From: Paraburkholderia heleia NBRC 101817 | GTDB taxonomy: Bacteria > Pseudomonadota > Gammaproteobacteria > Burkholderiales > Burkholderiaceae | NCBI RefSeq assembly: GCF_000739775.1 | Contig: NZ_BBJH01000002.1 | Coordinates: 186,001-250,000 of the forward strand | DNA length: 64,000 nt | Direction of reading: 5' to 3' | Part shown: positions 43,185 through 53,200 of the stretch, one piece after another | Layout: the number at the start of each line of letters is the position of its first letter | Numbering within the stretch: the stretch's first letter is position 1 | Notes under the pieces: model-generated | Told to the model about the DNA's origin: nothing | Seen by the model: only the letters and a program-made list of their open reading frames with translations | Databases searched by the model: none | Position numbers and translations under genes: made by a program

Positions 43185-43564
43185 GACGGGATTCCTTGAA
43201 GATCGCTCGGTGAAGCGGCGCAAGTGCTTGCGTGAACGGAGAGGGCGATCGCGAGATCGACAGGCGTCGAACGGGTGGCCGAAACCGCGCGGATCTTCGC
43301 GCCTATGGAGTAGGCGAAGATGAGCGGCGCGTCCCCAAGGCCGCCCACGTCGGTCGCGCCGGCGTTGAGCGCCTCGCCAAGCGGCTGCGCAGCGGGGCAA
43401 TTGAACCATTCGATCGGGCAGGGTACGTCCTTCAACTGGCCCGACGCTTCGAGAATGCCGCGCATCTGCAGTTGCTGGTCGCCGACCTTGAGTGTGGCGG
43501 CAAAGACCGCAACCGGCAGCATTGCGGCTATTGCGACGAGATAGCGGACATAAGCGCGGCGCAT
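43181..43564 (-). pseudogene. ssuA: Truncated ssuA-like sulfonate-binding protein (N-terminal third only)
   Basis: The 127-residue product has a signal peptide (YLVAIAAMLPVAVFA) and a good first lobe of SsuA: TLKVGDQQLQMRGILEASGQ, GEALNAGATDVGGLGDAPLI and IRAVSATRSTPVDLAI. After residue 107 the match stops, and 20 unrelated residues lead to a stop inside the ssuD start. About 200 residues of the family are missing and I find no second part nearby. It cannot form a two-lobed binding protein. Its translation may still deliver ribosomes to ssuD, which could explain why the fragment is kept. Confidence 0.75.
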
Positions 43565-43854
43565 GAAATATTCCCCAGATAATGCGTATGACGAGCAGAC
43601 ACGATACGGAGCGCATCCCTATAAGGCAAACGCATTGTTCTTCTATGGAAATATGCAGTTGGCAAATACGAAGCGGTTTGAACGGATCGCTGCGAAGACA
43701 ATTGGATGACGCATTTTGAGGGTTATACGACCTTTGAGTCATTCAATGCCGGTTCCATAATTTGCGCAGGAATCAAGTCGGAACACGAGCACAGACGCGA
43801 TTGCGCCTTGTGCTTCCGGTTCGATCAATTTCGAGCAAAGAAAAGGAACAGAAG

Positions 43855-44601
43855 ATGAGGCTTAAGAACAAGTCAGCTTTGATTACGGGAGGGACTAGCG
43901 GCATTGGTCTCGCGACCGCCAGGCTTTTCGTTGCAGAAGGCGCCCGAGTTGCGCTTACCGGTCGCGATGATGCAGTGTTCGAGCGCGTGAAGGCCGAGCT
44001 TGGCGAGAATGCGTTAGTTCTCAAGGGCGATGTCCGTTCGATCGGGGACATGCGGGCGATTGCCGCTGAGATAAAGGAGAAGTTCGGCGGCCTGGATGTC
44101 GTGTTTGCCAACGCTGGCTGGGCTTTCCCGTCTGCACTCAACGACATAGACGACGAACTCTATAGCGAGATCATGGACATCAACGTCAAGGGCGTGGTGC
44201 TCACGCTTCAAGCGGTGCTGCCGGACCTGCGAGAGGGCTCTTCAGTCATTCTCAACACATCGTTCGTCGCCCAGACCGGCAAACACGGCATCTCGTTGAC
44301 TGCGGCGGCGAAGGCTGCCGTGCGATCACTTGCCCGTAGTTGGTCCTACGAGTTTCTCGATCGCAAGATCCGGTTCAACGCGATCGCGCCCGGCGGCACG
44401 GACACGCCTCTGCTCGGCAAGTGGGGTATGTCGGACGAGGACGTCCGCAACTTCAAAAGCGAGTTCGCGAAGACCATCCCGGTCGGCCACATGGGCAAGG
44501 CAGAGGACATTGCCTACGCTGCGCTCTATCTCGCCAGCGACGAATCTTCCTACGTTGTCGGCAGCGAACTCATTGTCGATGGCGGCGCCTCGCAGCTTTA
44601 A
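43855..44601 (+). CDS. Short-chain dehydrogenase-like protein lacking the catalytic tyrosine
   Basis: A 248-residue SDR with cofactor motif ITGGTSGIGLATARLF, FANAGWA and the C-terminal AALYLASDESSYVVG then SELIVDGGASQL. Ser136 (LNTSFVA) and the lysine (Lys153) are present, but the YxxxK tyrosine is replaced: the segment reads ISLTAAAKAAVRS, with Thr149 at the tyrosine position. Classical SDR chemistry would be impaired, so the protein may bind rather than reduce, or use another residue. The start at 43855 follows AAAAGGAACA. It leads a possible operon with a DJ-1-like and a SnoaL-like gene. Confidence 0.87.
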   Translation: MRLKNKSALITGGTSGIGLATARLFVAEGARVALTGRDDAVFERVKAELGENALVLKGDVRSIGDMRAIAAEIKEKFGGLDVVFANAGWAFPSALNDIDDELYSEIMDINVKGVVLTLQAVLPDLREGSSVILNTSFVAQTGKHGISLTAAAKAAVRSLARSWSYEFLDRKIRFNAIAPGGTDTPLLGKWGMSDEDVRNFKSEFAKTIPVGHMGKAEDIAYAALYLASDESSYVVGSELIVDGGASQL

Positions 44602-44748
44602 GCCGTGCGCTTTCCCATTCAGGAGCCCTGCACGTCCTCCCGGTTCATCCACACCTTGATCACACGTCCACCACGCTTTCGTGGTGGTTTTCAATCCGGC
44701 CAACCTGGTTGCGCACCCGGAGGGGCCGAAGCGCAAGGAGAAATAATC

Positions 44749-45603
44749 TTGACCGACAATAGCGAAAACAACGCCTCCGGAAAGCCACTCACCGGAGCAG
44801 GTCGTTCGCGCCGCGATATTCTCAAGTTCGGAAGCATCGCCACGCTGGGCGCCGTGCTGGGTGGCGGGGCCCTGCCTGGCCACACCACGCCTGCACTTGC
44901 GCAGGCACCCAGCAAGGCAGAACTTGCTCCGGATGACCTGCTCAACATCCTGATTGTCAATTACGATGGCGGGACGCTCCTCGACTTCGCAGGCCCCAGC
45001 GAAATTTTCCACCGGTTACCGAATACGAACGTTCGCTATGCGAGCCTCAATGGGGGCAACGTGACGCTCGAATTCGGGGTCGTGTATGGCAAGACTGAAC
45101 GACTGGCCGATATCGATAATACCGATCTGATTCTGGTGCCCGGCGGGTCCGATTTGACGGCGCCGATGCGGCCCGAGTATCAAGCGCAGATCCGGCGTCT
45201 GGCGGAGAGCGCCAAACATGTGACGTCGGTTTGCAACGGATCGCTGGTGCTCGCTGCGACGGGCATTCTCAAGGGGAAGCGAAGCGCCTGCCATTGGGCC
45301 TTCGTCAACAAGCTGTCCGAATATGGCGCGATTCCCGTGCCGGATCGATTCGTGGAAGACGACAACGGCCGCTTCATGAGCGGCGGCGGCGTGACGGCGG
45401 GCATCGATTTCGCACTTCGCGTCGCCGCGAAGCTGCGCGGCCAACAGGCCGCCGAATTCACGCAACTCGTGATCGAATACGATCCCGCTCCGCCGTTCCA
45501 TTCCGGTCATCCCAGAGACGCACGGCCAGAAGTCATCGCGATGGTCGACAAGGAACTGCCTGGTGCATCCAGGGGGCTCGCACGAATCCCAGGCGTTCGC
45601 TGA
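44749..45603 (+). CDS. Tat-exported DJ-1/PfpI protein, isonitrile-hydratase-like
   Basis: A 284-residue protein starting at TTG, chosen because AAGGAG lies eight bases upstream. The N-terminus has a twin-arginine signal (GRSRRDILKFGSIATLGAVL). The rest is a DJ-1/PfpI domain of the isonitrile hydratase (InhA) subgroup: DFAGPSEIFHRL, the nucleophile cysteine in TSVCNGSLVLAATGIL, then ACHWAFVNKLSEYGAIPVPD and SGGGVTAGIDFALRVAAKL, and EYDPAPPFHSGHP. InhA turns isonitriles into N-formamides in the cytoplasm; export of a relative is unusual. Neighbours are an SDR-like and a SnoaL-like gene and a GlxA-type regulator. Confidence 0.87.
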   Translation: MTDNSENNASGKPLTGAGRSRRDILKFGSIATLGAVLGGGALPGHTTPALAQAPSKAELAPDDLLNILIVNYDGGTLLDFAGPSEIFHRLPNTNVRYASLNGGNVTLEFGVVYGKTERLADIDNTDLILVPGGSDLTAPMRPEYQAQIRRLAESAKHVTSVCNGSLVLAATGILKGKRSACHWAFVNKLSEYGAIPVPDRFVEDDNGRFMSGGGVTAGIDFALRVAAKLRGQQAAEFTQLVIEYDPAPPFHSGHPRDARPEVIAMVDKELPGASRGLARIPGVR

Positions 45604-45727
45604 GATGCCCGCGGGCAATGTCTGTGAGCACTTTCACGGGTTTCGATGAAGCCGCCGCCGACATTGCTTGCCTCGCCTGCCCAATCTGGCACAGTTCCTT
45701 CAACTTAAACTGTTCGGAAATCCTTTA

Positions 45728-46210
45728 ATGCAACAGATTCGTCGTTCTGCTGGAGCCCTTGCAGCCTGCTTTTCCTTTTTCGCGTTTGCGGTGCCTGCAA
45801 TGGCTGGCGGCCCGCGGCCTCAAACCGAAGCGGCCATCAAAGCCGAGAATGTGCGATGGGCGGATGCCTTTGCGCGAGGGGACTATGAGGCGATAGGCCG
45901 TCTGTATACCCACGACGGCGCACTCCTGCCGCCCGGCGGCGACCGGGTGACGGGTGGCAGCGCGATTGCCGCGTACTTCACCAAGGGGTATGCCGGGGCA
46001 AAGCCCGACACCGTATCGTTCAGCAATTACGAGTTCTACGGTAACGATCGCATCGTGACGGAGGTCTCGGACGCGGATATCCGAGACCATGCTGGAAACT
46101 TCAAATACCGCGGCAAGCAGATCCTCCTCTTTATAAAGGAGGGCGGCGCGTGGAAATTACATCGCGACATCTGGAATGATTACGCTGCCCAGAAATCCGT
46201 TGCCCGTTGA
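45728..46210 (+). CDS. Exported SnoaL/DUF4440-like protein
   Basis: A 160-residue protein with a signal peptide (GALAACFSFFAFAVPAMA). The mature part is a cone-shaped alpha+beta barrel of the SnoaL/DUF4440 type: ENVRWADAFARGDYEAIGRL, then YTHDGALLPPGGDRVTG, KYRGKQILLFIKEGGAWKLH and RDIWNDY. The fold binds small hydrophobic or aromatic ligands and has varied enzyme roles. It follows the exported DJ-1 protein by 124 bases, so both may act in the periplasm on the same compound. That is inference. Confidence 0.85.
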   Translation: MQQIRRSAGALAACFSFFAFAVPAMAGGPRPQTEAAIKAENVRWADAFARGDYEAIGRLYTHDGALLPPGGDRVTGGSAIAAYFTKGYAGAKPDTVSFSNYEFYGNDRIVTEVSDADIRDHAGNFKYRGKQILLFIKEGGAWKLHRDIWNDYAAQKSVAR

Positions 46211-46265
46211 GCGCCTGGTGATATAGGTAGTCACGTACCGCGAGCGCCAATACGCCGGCGCTCGA

Positions 46266-47213
46266 TCAGCGCACACTGTTCAATCGGCTTTCGCGCCGGA
46301 TTGCCTGCGGAGGGTGGCCATGCAGTTTAATGAAGGCCCTCCGCATCCGTTCCGGATCAGTGAATCCCACGGCCAGAGCAATTTGTTCGATCGGCTCGCT
46401 ACCGTCCTGCAGGCGCAGCCTCGCCGCTTCGACGCGCAAACGTTCGACCGCCTTGGCCGGTGTTTCGCCGGTTTCCCGGCGAAATGCGCGTCCGAACTGC
46501 CGCGGACTTAATCTTGCGGCATCGGCGAGTCGTTCCACAGGTAGTGCTTCAGCCAGATGTTCTCTCGCGAAGTTCAAGGCGATGCGGATACGATCCGATT
46601 CCGGCTCCATTTGCGACATGGCGGAGAATTGGGACTGCCCGCCCGGCCGGCGATACGGAACAACCAGAAGCCGGGAAACAGCGCGCGCGACTTCCGCACC
46701 CATATCTCTTTCGATCAAGCCGAGCGCCAGGTCGATTCCGGAGGCGATGCCCGCCGACGTCCAGATGTGGCCGTCCACGATATAGATGCTATCGCCCTCG
46801 ACGCGGGTGCGAGGGAAACGCGATTGCAACAGCGCGGCGTATCGCCAGTGCGTTGTTGCTTTCACGCCGTCCAGCAAGCCGGTTTCCGCAAGCAGAAACG
46901 CTCCTGTACACACGCTCGCCACCCGCGACGCGCGCTCGCCCAATTTCCTGGCGGCGGCGATGTTCTCCGGTGTCTGCATCGGGCCGATATCACCGCCCAC
47001 GAAAACGACGGTGTCAAACATGCGCCTTCCGACCGGCGTGGTCTCGATCGCAAGGCCCGTATTGCCACGAACCGGGCCTCCGGACTGCGAGATGACATGA
47101 AGATCGTAGGGAGTATGGCCAGCGGCTGTGGCCACCTGATTAAAAGCCGAGAGTGGCCCACCAAGATCGAGAGCGTCGTGGCCACTGCAAACAAAGAACC
47201 CAATTCGATGCAT
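46266..47213 (-). CDS. GlxA-family AraC-type regulator with DJ-1 sensor domain
   Basis: A 315-residue regulator. Residues 1-190 form a DJ-1/PfpI-like domain (RIGFFVCSGHDALDLGGPLS, with ASVCTGAFLLAETGLLDG). Residues 215-310 are an AraC DNA-binding domain with LADAARLSPRQFGRAFRRET and IALAVGFTDPERMRRAFIKL. Such proteins sense small molecules and activate nearby operons. It converges with the SnoaL-like gene across 55 bases. Its sensor domain and the exported DJ-1 protein share the fold, so both could bind related ligands. Confidence 0.9.
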   Translation of the reverse strand: MHRIGFFVCSGHDALDLGGPLSAFNQVATAAGHTPYDLHVISQSGGPVRGNTGLAIETTPVGRRMFDTVVFVGGDIGPMQTPENIAAARKLGERASRVASVCTGAFLLAETGLLDGVKATTHWRYAALLQSRFPRTRVEGDSIYIVDGHIWTSAGIASGIDLALGLIERDMGAEVARAVSRLLVVPYRRPGGQSQFSAMSQMEPESDRIRIALNFAREHLAEALPVERLADAARLSPRQFGRAFRRETGETPAKAVERLRVEAARLRLQDGSEPIEQIALAVGFTDPERMRRAFIKLHGHPPQAIRRESRLNSVR

Positions 47214-47465
47214 GACGGAGTCGTTAGCCGAATTCCCCAGAGAAGGCGTATTTTACGGAAATCCCTCGAATTGTGCCATTCCGGAAATAGCAGCAAATCG
47301 TCATTTGCCCCTTGTCCATCAGCTGGACAGCCGACGGTAGCAACGGCACAGAGAGATCATCGGCATCGAAGAGAGGGAATCGCGGACGGTACACAGACGC
47401 TCTCCTGACATGTCAGTTCTCCTCGAGCCCATTGAAACCACGGGCTCGAGCGTCGAAGCCTTTCG

Positions 47466-47753
47466 TCATATGCCTTCGACAAGGACGGCGCGATAACGCG
47501 CGCCCTTGAACCGGTGCTGGGCGACCTCCTGGTACGCCGGGCTGTCGTACCACGCGCGCGCCGCCGCAGTCGACGGGAATTCCACGATCACGACGCCCTC
47601 TGGTGGTTCGCCCTCAAGAACCTGTTGGGGGCCGTACGCAGCGAGGATCTTGACGGGATGGTCTTTGAAGGTCTGACCCACCTTGCTTTGGTAGATATCT
47701 AGCTCGCCCTGATCCTGCGTGCTTTCCTTGGTGAAGACGATGTAAGTCGCCAT
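47466..47753 (-). CDS. DUF1330-family small protein
   Basis: A 95-residue ferredoxin-like alpha/beta protein: MATYIVFTKESTQDQGELDI, then ILAAYGPQQVLEGEPPEGVV, IVEFPSTAAARAWYDSPAYQ and EVAQHRFKGARYRAVLVEGI. This is the full DUF1330 domain, related to the dimeric alpha+beta barrels. The start at 47753 has GGAG about eight bases upstream. The frame is open further upstream but unlike a protein. No function is known. Confidence 0.88.
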   Translation of the reverse strand: MATYIVFTKESTQDQGELDIYQSKVGQTFKDHPVKILAAYGPQQVLEGEPPEGVVIVEFPSTAAARAWYDSPAYQEVAQHRFKGARYRAVLVEGI

Positions 47754-48315
47754 GGAGTAGGCTCCTGCTGTGGTGTGACGGTAAAACGATGATGCCATGA
47801 AACTGCACCGGGCCTCGATTCGCAGCACCGGTGCAGATGTCGACCAGTCGCCTCGGCGAGAGAACAACGCGATCCGGGCAAACAGATGTTTGCGAGGCGG
47901 CTGGATCGCAGATCCCTGGCCGATCCCCGTCCTCGCGTTGCCGGGCGCACCTCGACCCTCTCCGGATCTTCCACCCGGCGTCGCCTCTGCGGCTCCTTTG
48001 AGGTGTTGAACGGTCGTCCACACATCCGGATCGACCAACAAATCGTTGCCCGTAATCCTGGAAGCTCGACGTCCCTGACCTGTTGGACCAAGGTCTCATT
48101 GACCGGCCTGAAGTTCAGGCGTCTGATCGTGTAGGGAAGTTCACTGTCCGAAGCCTGATCTGCGCCAGCGAGAACTTCCCATATCTGGAGGAAGCGACTG
48201 TGGCGCACGGCGCGCCCAGGCGCGGATCCGGTCGGGAAGCTTCCTTTCACGCCACCCGACAAACCGCCAATACCTTGGTCTCCACTGCAATATGAATCGT
48301 AGGGAGATGGCAGAC
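47754..48315. other. Gene-less stretch, no intact gene seen
   Basis: All six frames contain only arginine-, glycine- and proline-rich readings without domains, ribosome sites or signals. Together with the truncated genes that follow, it looks like decaying DNA. I could not recognise the ancestor. Confidence 0.5.
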
Positions 48316-48762
48316 ATGGACTGGAACCGCTGGTACAGCTTAAAGAGCTACCTAAGGTCTTCGCTTTGGACTGTGCCGCTCATCGCAGTCGCGCTCTATG
48401 CCGTGGTGAAGCCCGTGGCGGAAGTGGTCGGCAGGTGGATGATCACGCAGGGGACCCTTGATCCAAAAAACGGCTTGCTTGGGCTGTCCATGACCGGGGC
48501 GCGATCGTTGGTCGGTGACATCGTTTCCGCAGACATGGCGTTTCTGGTATTTACGTTCGGTTCGCTGCTCGTCGCAATCCAGGTGGCCGGCGGGCAGTAC
48601 ACTCCGCGGATCATCGCAACGACATCGTTGCGCGATAACATCATCCGTAGCATCTCGGGACTGTTCGTTTTCACGCTGTGGCGCGTGACGCCAACTTGCT
48701 TCAGCTCGCTATCGATCGTGCTACGCAGGCGATTGCCAATCTCCATGGCGAAGGCCCGGTGA
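48316..48762 (+). pseudogene. Truncated DUF2254 membrane protein
   Basis: The 148-residue reading frame starts MDWNRWYSLKSYLRSSLWTV with a GGGAGA ribosome site and matches the N-terminus of DUF2254 (predicted four-helix membrane protein, usually over 400 residues): DMAFLVFTFGSLLVAIQVAG and GGQYTPRIIATTSLRDNIIR. After LFVFTLW the likeness stops. The next bases read better in another frame (RDANLLQLAIDRATQAIANL, about 48688-48747), which may be a second fragment of unknown origin. A deletion joining two gene pieces is the simplest explanation. Confidence 0.6.
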
Positions 48763-48928
48763 CCGGCAAGATCAAGGCGCATGTGATCGTGGCGTCAAGA
48801 TAGTGGGGGCTCGGCGCAGGCCTGTTGCAAGCCCCGATCGCCTCGCGCGACCCCAAACGCCTGGCTTGCGGTTGTTTCTCGCCTTTCTGGTTCCGCACCT
48901 TAAAGTAAGGAGCATTGGTGGTGCCACC

Positions 48929-49015
48929 ATGACAGCAGCAACGATCACTTCAAAGGGCCAGGTCGCGATCCCCGTGGACGTGGGCAATGCGAGTACACGG
49001 CGACTTTCGACGTGA
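48929..49015 (+). pseudogene. Remnant of an AbrB/SpoVT-type antitoxin
   Basis: The reading MTAATITSKGQVAIPVDV matches the start of AbrB-type (VapB/MazE-like) antitoxins, including the TSKGQV and IP core. The frame then breaks and stops after 28 codons. A GTAAGGAG ribosome-site-like element lies about 14 bases upstream. No toxin gene follows. Nothing else is supported in 48763-49267. Confidence 0.55.
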
Positions 49016-49267
49016 CGGCTTCGAAGGTTGCCGGGATGCAGTTGATCAACTAATGACGGCGCGAGCCGATAACAGGAAAGCCGACAGCGGTTTATTCGTG
49101 TGCTCTCGCCACAGGAAGCAACGCGGCGCGAACAGGGATCAGGTGAGGTTCAAACGGCATCTTCGAAGTTTTATATGTAAATAGAAACGTTGTGATAAGA
49201 ATACTTATCGTAATGCGATCATGGTCGCATTAACCATCGTTGCAGGAAGGAGACGGTTCAACAGGAC

Positions 49268-50284
49268 TCAGGCCCGGTCCAGGGTTTTAATCGCCAGCGC
49301 GGCGGCGGCGGCGCGCGTTTCGACGTGCAGCTTGCGGAACAGATGTTCGAGGTGCTTGTTAACCGTGCGTGGCGCCATACCCAGAATGTCGCCGATGTCG
49401 CGGTTCGTTTTCCCGCGCGAAACCCAGAGCAGCACTTCGGCCTCGCGCGCCGTCAGGCCGAGGCGCGCACCGAGCGCATTTCGATGGACTGTATCGTCGA
49501 TTTCCTTGAGGATAACGATCCATTCACCCGGCTCAGGCGCGGGCGTCGCACTCGCCGAGCGACGAACCTGTCCCGCCGCGAACTCGTGGACGTCGTCGGG
49601 TGGGCATCCGCGCGCGAGCCACTCCTCGAACCAGGCGTGCAGCACCGGCGGCAAGGTGAGGCGCGCGCTGGTTTGCTTCGCCGGACTCGCGTGATCGGCA
49701 TCGACCCTGGAGTAGGCCGCGATCTGGCGCGCGGCCTGCGGACTTTGCCAGCGGATCGCGCCATCGGCACCCACGATCAAAGCCGCGCGTGTATCGAGCG
49801 ACAGCGCGGCGTGCGCATAGAGTTGCGCGCGCGAGCGCCGCACATGCGCATCAATACGCGCGCTCACTTCCTCTGGCCGTACGGGTTTCGTCACATAGTC
49901 GATGCCGCCCACGCGAAAGCCGCGCACCACGTGCTCGCTTTCCGTCAACGCGGTCATGAAGATCACGGGAAGATGCTCGTGGCGCACGTCCTGTTTCATG
50001 CGGCTACAGGTTTCAAAACCGTCCATGCCCGGCATCATCGCGTCGAGCAGCACGACGTCGGGTGTCACGCGCGCGAGGCACTTGAGCGCGTCCTCGCCGG
50101 AGAGCGCGACCAGCACGGCGTAACCGTGCGCCTGGAGCGTGTCGGAGAGAAATGCGAGGTTGTCCGGTGTATCGTCGACTATCAATACGACAGGCCGCTC
50201 GTCAAGCCAGCCGGGCGTCGCGTTGGCGTCGCCCATGGCCTGTGCGTCACGTACCGGCGGAGCGTGGCAGTCGGTCGAGTTCAT
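49268..50284 (-). CDS. Response regulator with receiver and LuxR-type output domain
   Basis: A 338-residue regulator. The receiver spans about residues 30-150 (VVLIVDDTPDNLAFLSDTL; phospho-acceptor Asp81 in PDVVLLDAMMPGMDGFE; lysine in YVTKPVRPEE). A middle region (about 160-265) resembles a small PAS-like spacer. The LuxR helix-turn-helix is at the end (GLTAREAEVLLWVSRGKTNR, then DIGDILGMAPRTVNKHLEHL). The start lies inside the sensor-kinase gene: they overlap by 38 bases, so they form a two-component pair. Its target is probably the palindrome before urtA. Confidence 0.93.
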   Translation of the reverse strand: MNSTDCHAPPVRDAQAMGDANATPGWLDERPVVLIVDDTPDNLAFLSDTLQAHGYAVLVALSGEDALKCLARVTPDVVLLDAMMPGMDGFETCSRMKQDVRHEHLPVIFMTALTESEHVVRGFRVGGIDYVTKPVRPEEVSARIDAHVRRSRAQLYAHAALSLDTRAALIVGADGAIRWQSPQAARQIAAYSRVDADHASPAKQTSARLTLPPVLHAWFEEWLARGCPPDDVHEFAAGQVRRSASATPAPEPGEWIVILKEIDDTVHRNALGARLGLTAREAEVLLWVSRGKTNRDIGDILGMAPRTVNKHLEHLFRKLHVETRAAAAALAIKTLDRA

Positions 50285-53200
50285 GCTCGAGTTCCCTTAG
50301 CTGAAAGCGTTCCGCCAATGCGCGCAGCACCTCGATGTGCTCCCGTAGCGCGGGCCATGTTGCGCGGGCCGTATCGAGCTGCTCGATGACGCCTTGCACG
50401 TAGCCGACTTCGAGGTGCGCCCGCAGGCGCTCGAGCACCGCGGGCGGCCATACGGCGTCCGGCGGGGCCGCGCCGGCTTCCGCGCGCGCGGGCAATGACG
50501 TACCTGATGCAATCCAGTCGAACGCGAGCAGTTGCGCGAGTTTGTCGAGCAGCACGTTCACCTGGAGCGGTTTCACGAGATAACCGGCGCAACCGGTCGC
50601 GCTCGCGCGTTCGCGGTCGTCGGCGAACGCGTTGGCCGAAAGCAGCACGACGGGCGCGTTCGACAACTGGTTTTCGCGGATCAGGCGGCTGGTTTCGTAG
50701 CCGTCCATGAGCGGCATGGAAATGTCCATGATGATCGCGTCGGCGCCGTGCGTGGCGAGCCAGCGCAGCGCCTCGGGGCCGCTCGCCGCCTCGGCGACGT
50801 CAAAGCCGAGCGGCGTCAGCAATTGCACGACGATGCCGCGCTGATCCGCGAGATCGTCGACAACGAGAATCGCGCGACGCTGGCCGGTATAGCCGCGTAT
50901 GGCCGCGAGTTCTGTGCGCGCGTCGGCGGCGCTGTCGACGGCGGGCGCAAAGAGCCGCACCACGAAGCGCGTGCCGCGGCCCACCTCGCTTTCGACTTCG
51001 AGACTGCCGCCGAGCGCCTGCGTAAGCAGCCGGCAGATCGTCAGGCCAAGACCCGCGCCGTGATCATGCGCGTGCGCGGCGTCGCCCCGCTCGAACGGCA
51101 GGAACAGGCGTTCCATCTCGGGCGCGGGAATGCCGGGGCCGGTGTCGATCACTTCGAACTTGAGCGTGTCGAGCGCGTGACTCACGCGCAGCGTCACGGT
51201 GCCGGCGGAGGTGAAGCGGATGGCGTTGCCAATCAGGTTAGTGAGAATCTGGCCCATGCACTTTTGATCGGAGCGCACCGTAGCGGGCAGGCGGCCGACG
51301 GTTTGCACGTCGAAGGCCAGCGCCTTTTCGAGTGCCTGAGGGCGCAGCATCGACGTCACGTGCGCGACGAAATCGGCGAGCGGCACACGCGCGATGTTCA
51401 GTTGCAGCTTGCCCGCTTCGATACGCGCGACGTCGAGCAGCCCGTCGACAAGCGCGAGCAGATGCTCGCCGCTGCGGTGGATCGTGCGCACTGCGTTGTA
51501 GCGTGTCGCCGAAAGCTCGTCTTTTGCCTGCAGCAACAATTGCGCGTAGCCGAGAATGCTGTTGAGCGGCGTGCGCAATTCGTGGCTCAAGCCGGAAACG
51601 TACCGGCTCTTCGCTTGATTCGCCGATTCGGCGGCGGCCGTCGCGCGTTTGAGCGCGGCGTCGGTTTTCTGGTGCGCGTCGATTTCGAGCATCAGCAGCT
51701 CGTTTTGCCGCTGCGATTCTTCCTGGGTGACACGCCGGCTTTCGCGCTCTAGCACGAACCACCAGGCCGCGATGCAGCCCACCAGGGAGAGCGAGAAGAA
51801 TATCTTGAGAAAGCTGCCCGCAATGGCGCCGTCGAACGATGCGCCGTCTGCGGCGATTGACGTCACGCTCTGCGACCAGATCAGGTACAGCACGCTCGCG
51901 AGCACTGCCAGCATCGCGACGACGAGGCTCGCGTAATGCGTGAGACGCAGCGCGGCCGGGCCGAGCCGGAGGCCCGGAAACACGCGGTGCAGTGCCCGGT
52001 CGGCTTGCGAGGCGAAGCGCGCATGCGGCTTGCAGCGGTCGTGGCAGCGCGAGTCGAGCGAGCAGCACAGCGAGCAGATGGTGCCCCCGTAAGCGGGGCA
52101 GTACGCGGTGTCGTCGGGTTCGAAGGCATTCTCGCAGATCGCGCAGCGCAGCGAAACGGCGTCGCCCGTGGGCTGCGCGTCCCGCGCGATGTAGTAGCGC
52201 CCGCGCGTGGCGATCGCAATCACCGGCGCACAGACGAACGCCACGCCGAACGCGATGAACGACGACATCGCCTGCGCGAGCACGCCGAGCATGCCGCTCT
52301 GCGCGAGCATTGCGACCGCCGCCGCAATCAGCATTGCGCCCACGCCCACAGGGTTCACGTCGTACAGATGCGCGCGCTTGAACTCGATATAGCGCGGGCT
52401 GTAGCCGAGCGGCTTGTTGATGACGAGATCGGCGAACAGTGCGCCCACCCACGCGATCGCAATGTTCGCGTAGAGCGACAGCACCTTGGCGATCGCATCG
52501 AATACACCCATTTCAACGAGCAGCAAGGCAATCATCACGTTGAACACGAGCCAGACCACGCGGCCCGGATGACTGTGCGTGAGCCGTGCAAAGAAGTTCG
52601 ACCACGCGAGCGAGCCCGCATAGGCGTTCGTCACGTTGATCTTCAACTGCGAGACGATCACGAAGAGCGTCATCACGGGCAGCGCCCAGCTCGCAAGTCC
52701 GAGCGGATCGAGCAGCAGATGATAGGCGACGAGATACATCTGCGTGGGCTGCGCAGCATGAGAGGCATCGACCTCGTGCTGGATCGCGACGAAGGCGAGA
52801 AACGCGCCGCCGAGCATCTTGAGTGCGCCGGGCACGATCCAGCCAGGTCCCGCCGAAAGCAGCGCGAGCCACCAGCGCGTGCGGTTGCGCGCCGTGAGCG
52901 GCGGCAAGAAGCGCAAGTAGTCCACCTGTTCGCCGACCTGCACGATCAGCGCGAACACGACGGTCGAGGCCTGCCCGAACGCGATCACGCTGAAAGCGCG
53001 CCCTTGCGGCGCGAAGCCCGCGAACGTCGTCCATTCGCGGACGAGGCCCGGATGACGCCACAGCACCGCCGCGTAGGGCAGCGCGAACAGCACGAGCCAG
53101 AGCGGCTGCGTCCAGCTTTGCAGGCGGTTGATCAGCGTAATGCCGAACATCACGACAGGAATCACGACGAGCGAACTCAGCACATACGCGATACCGAGCG

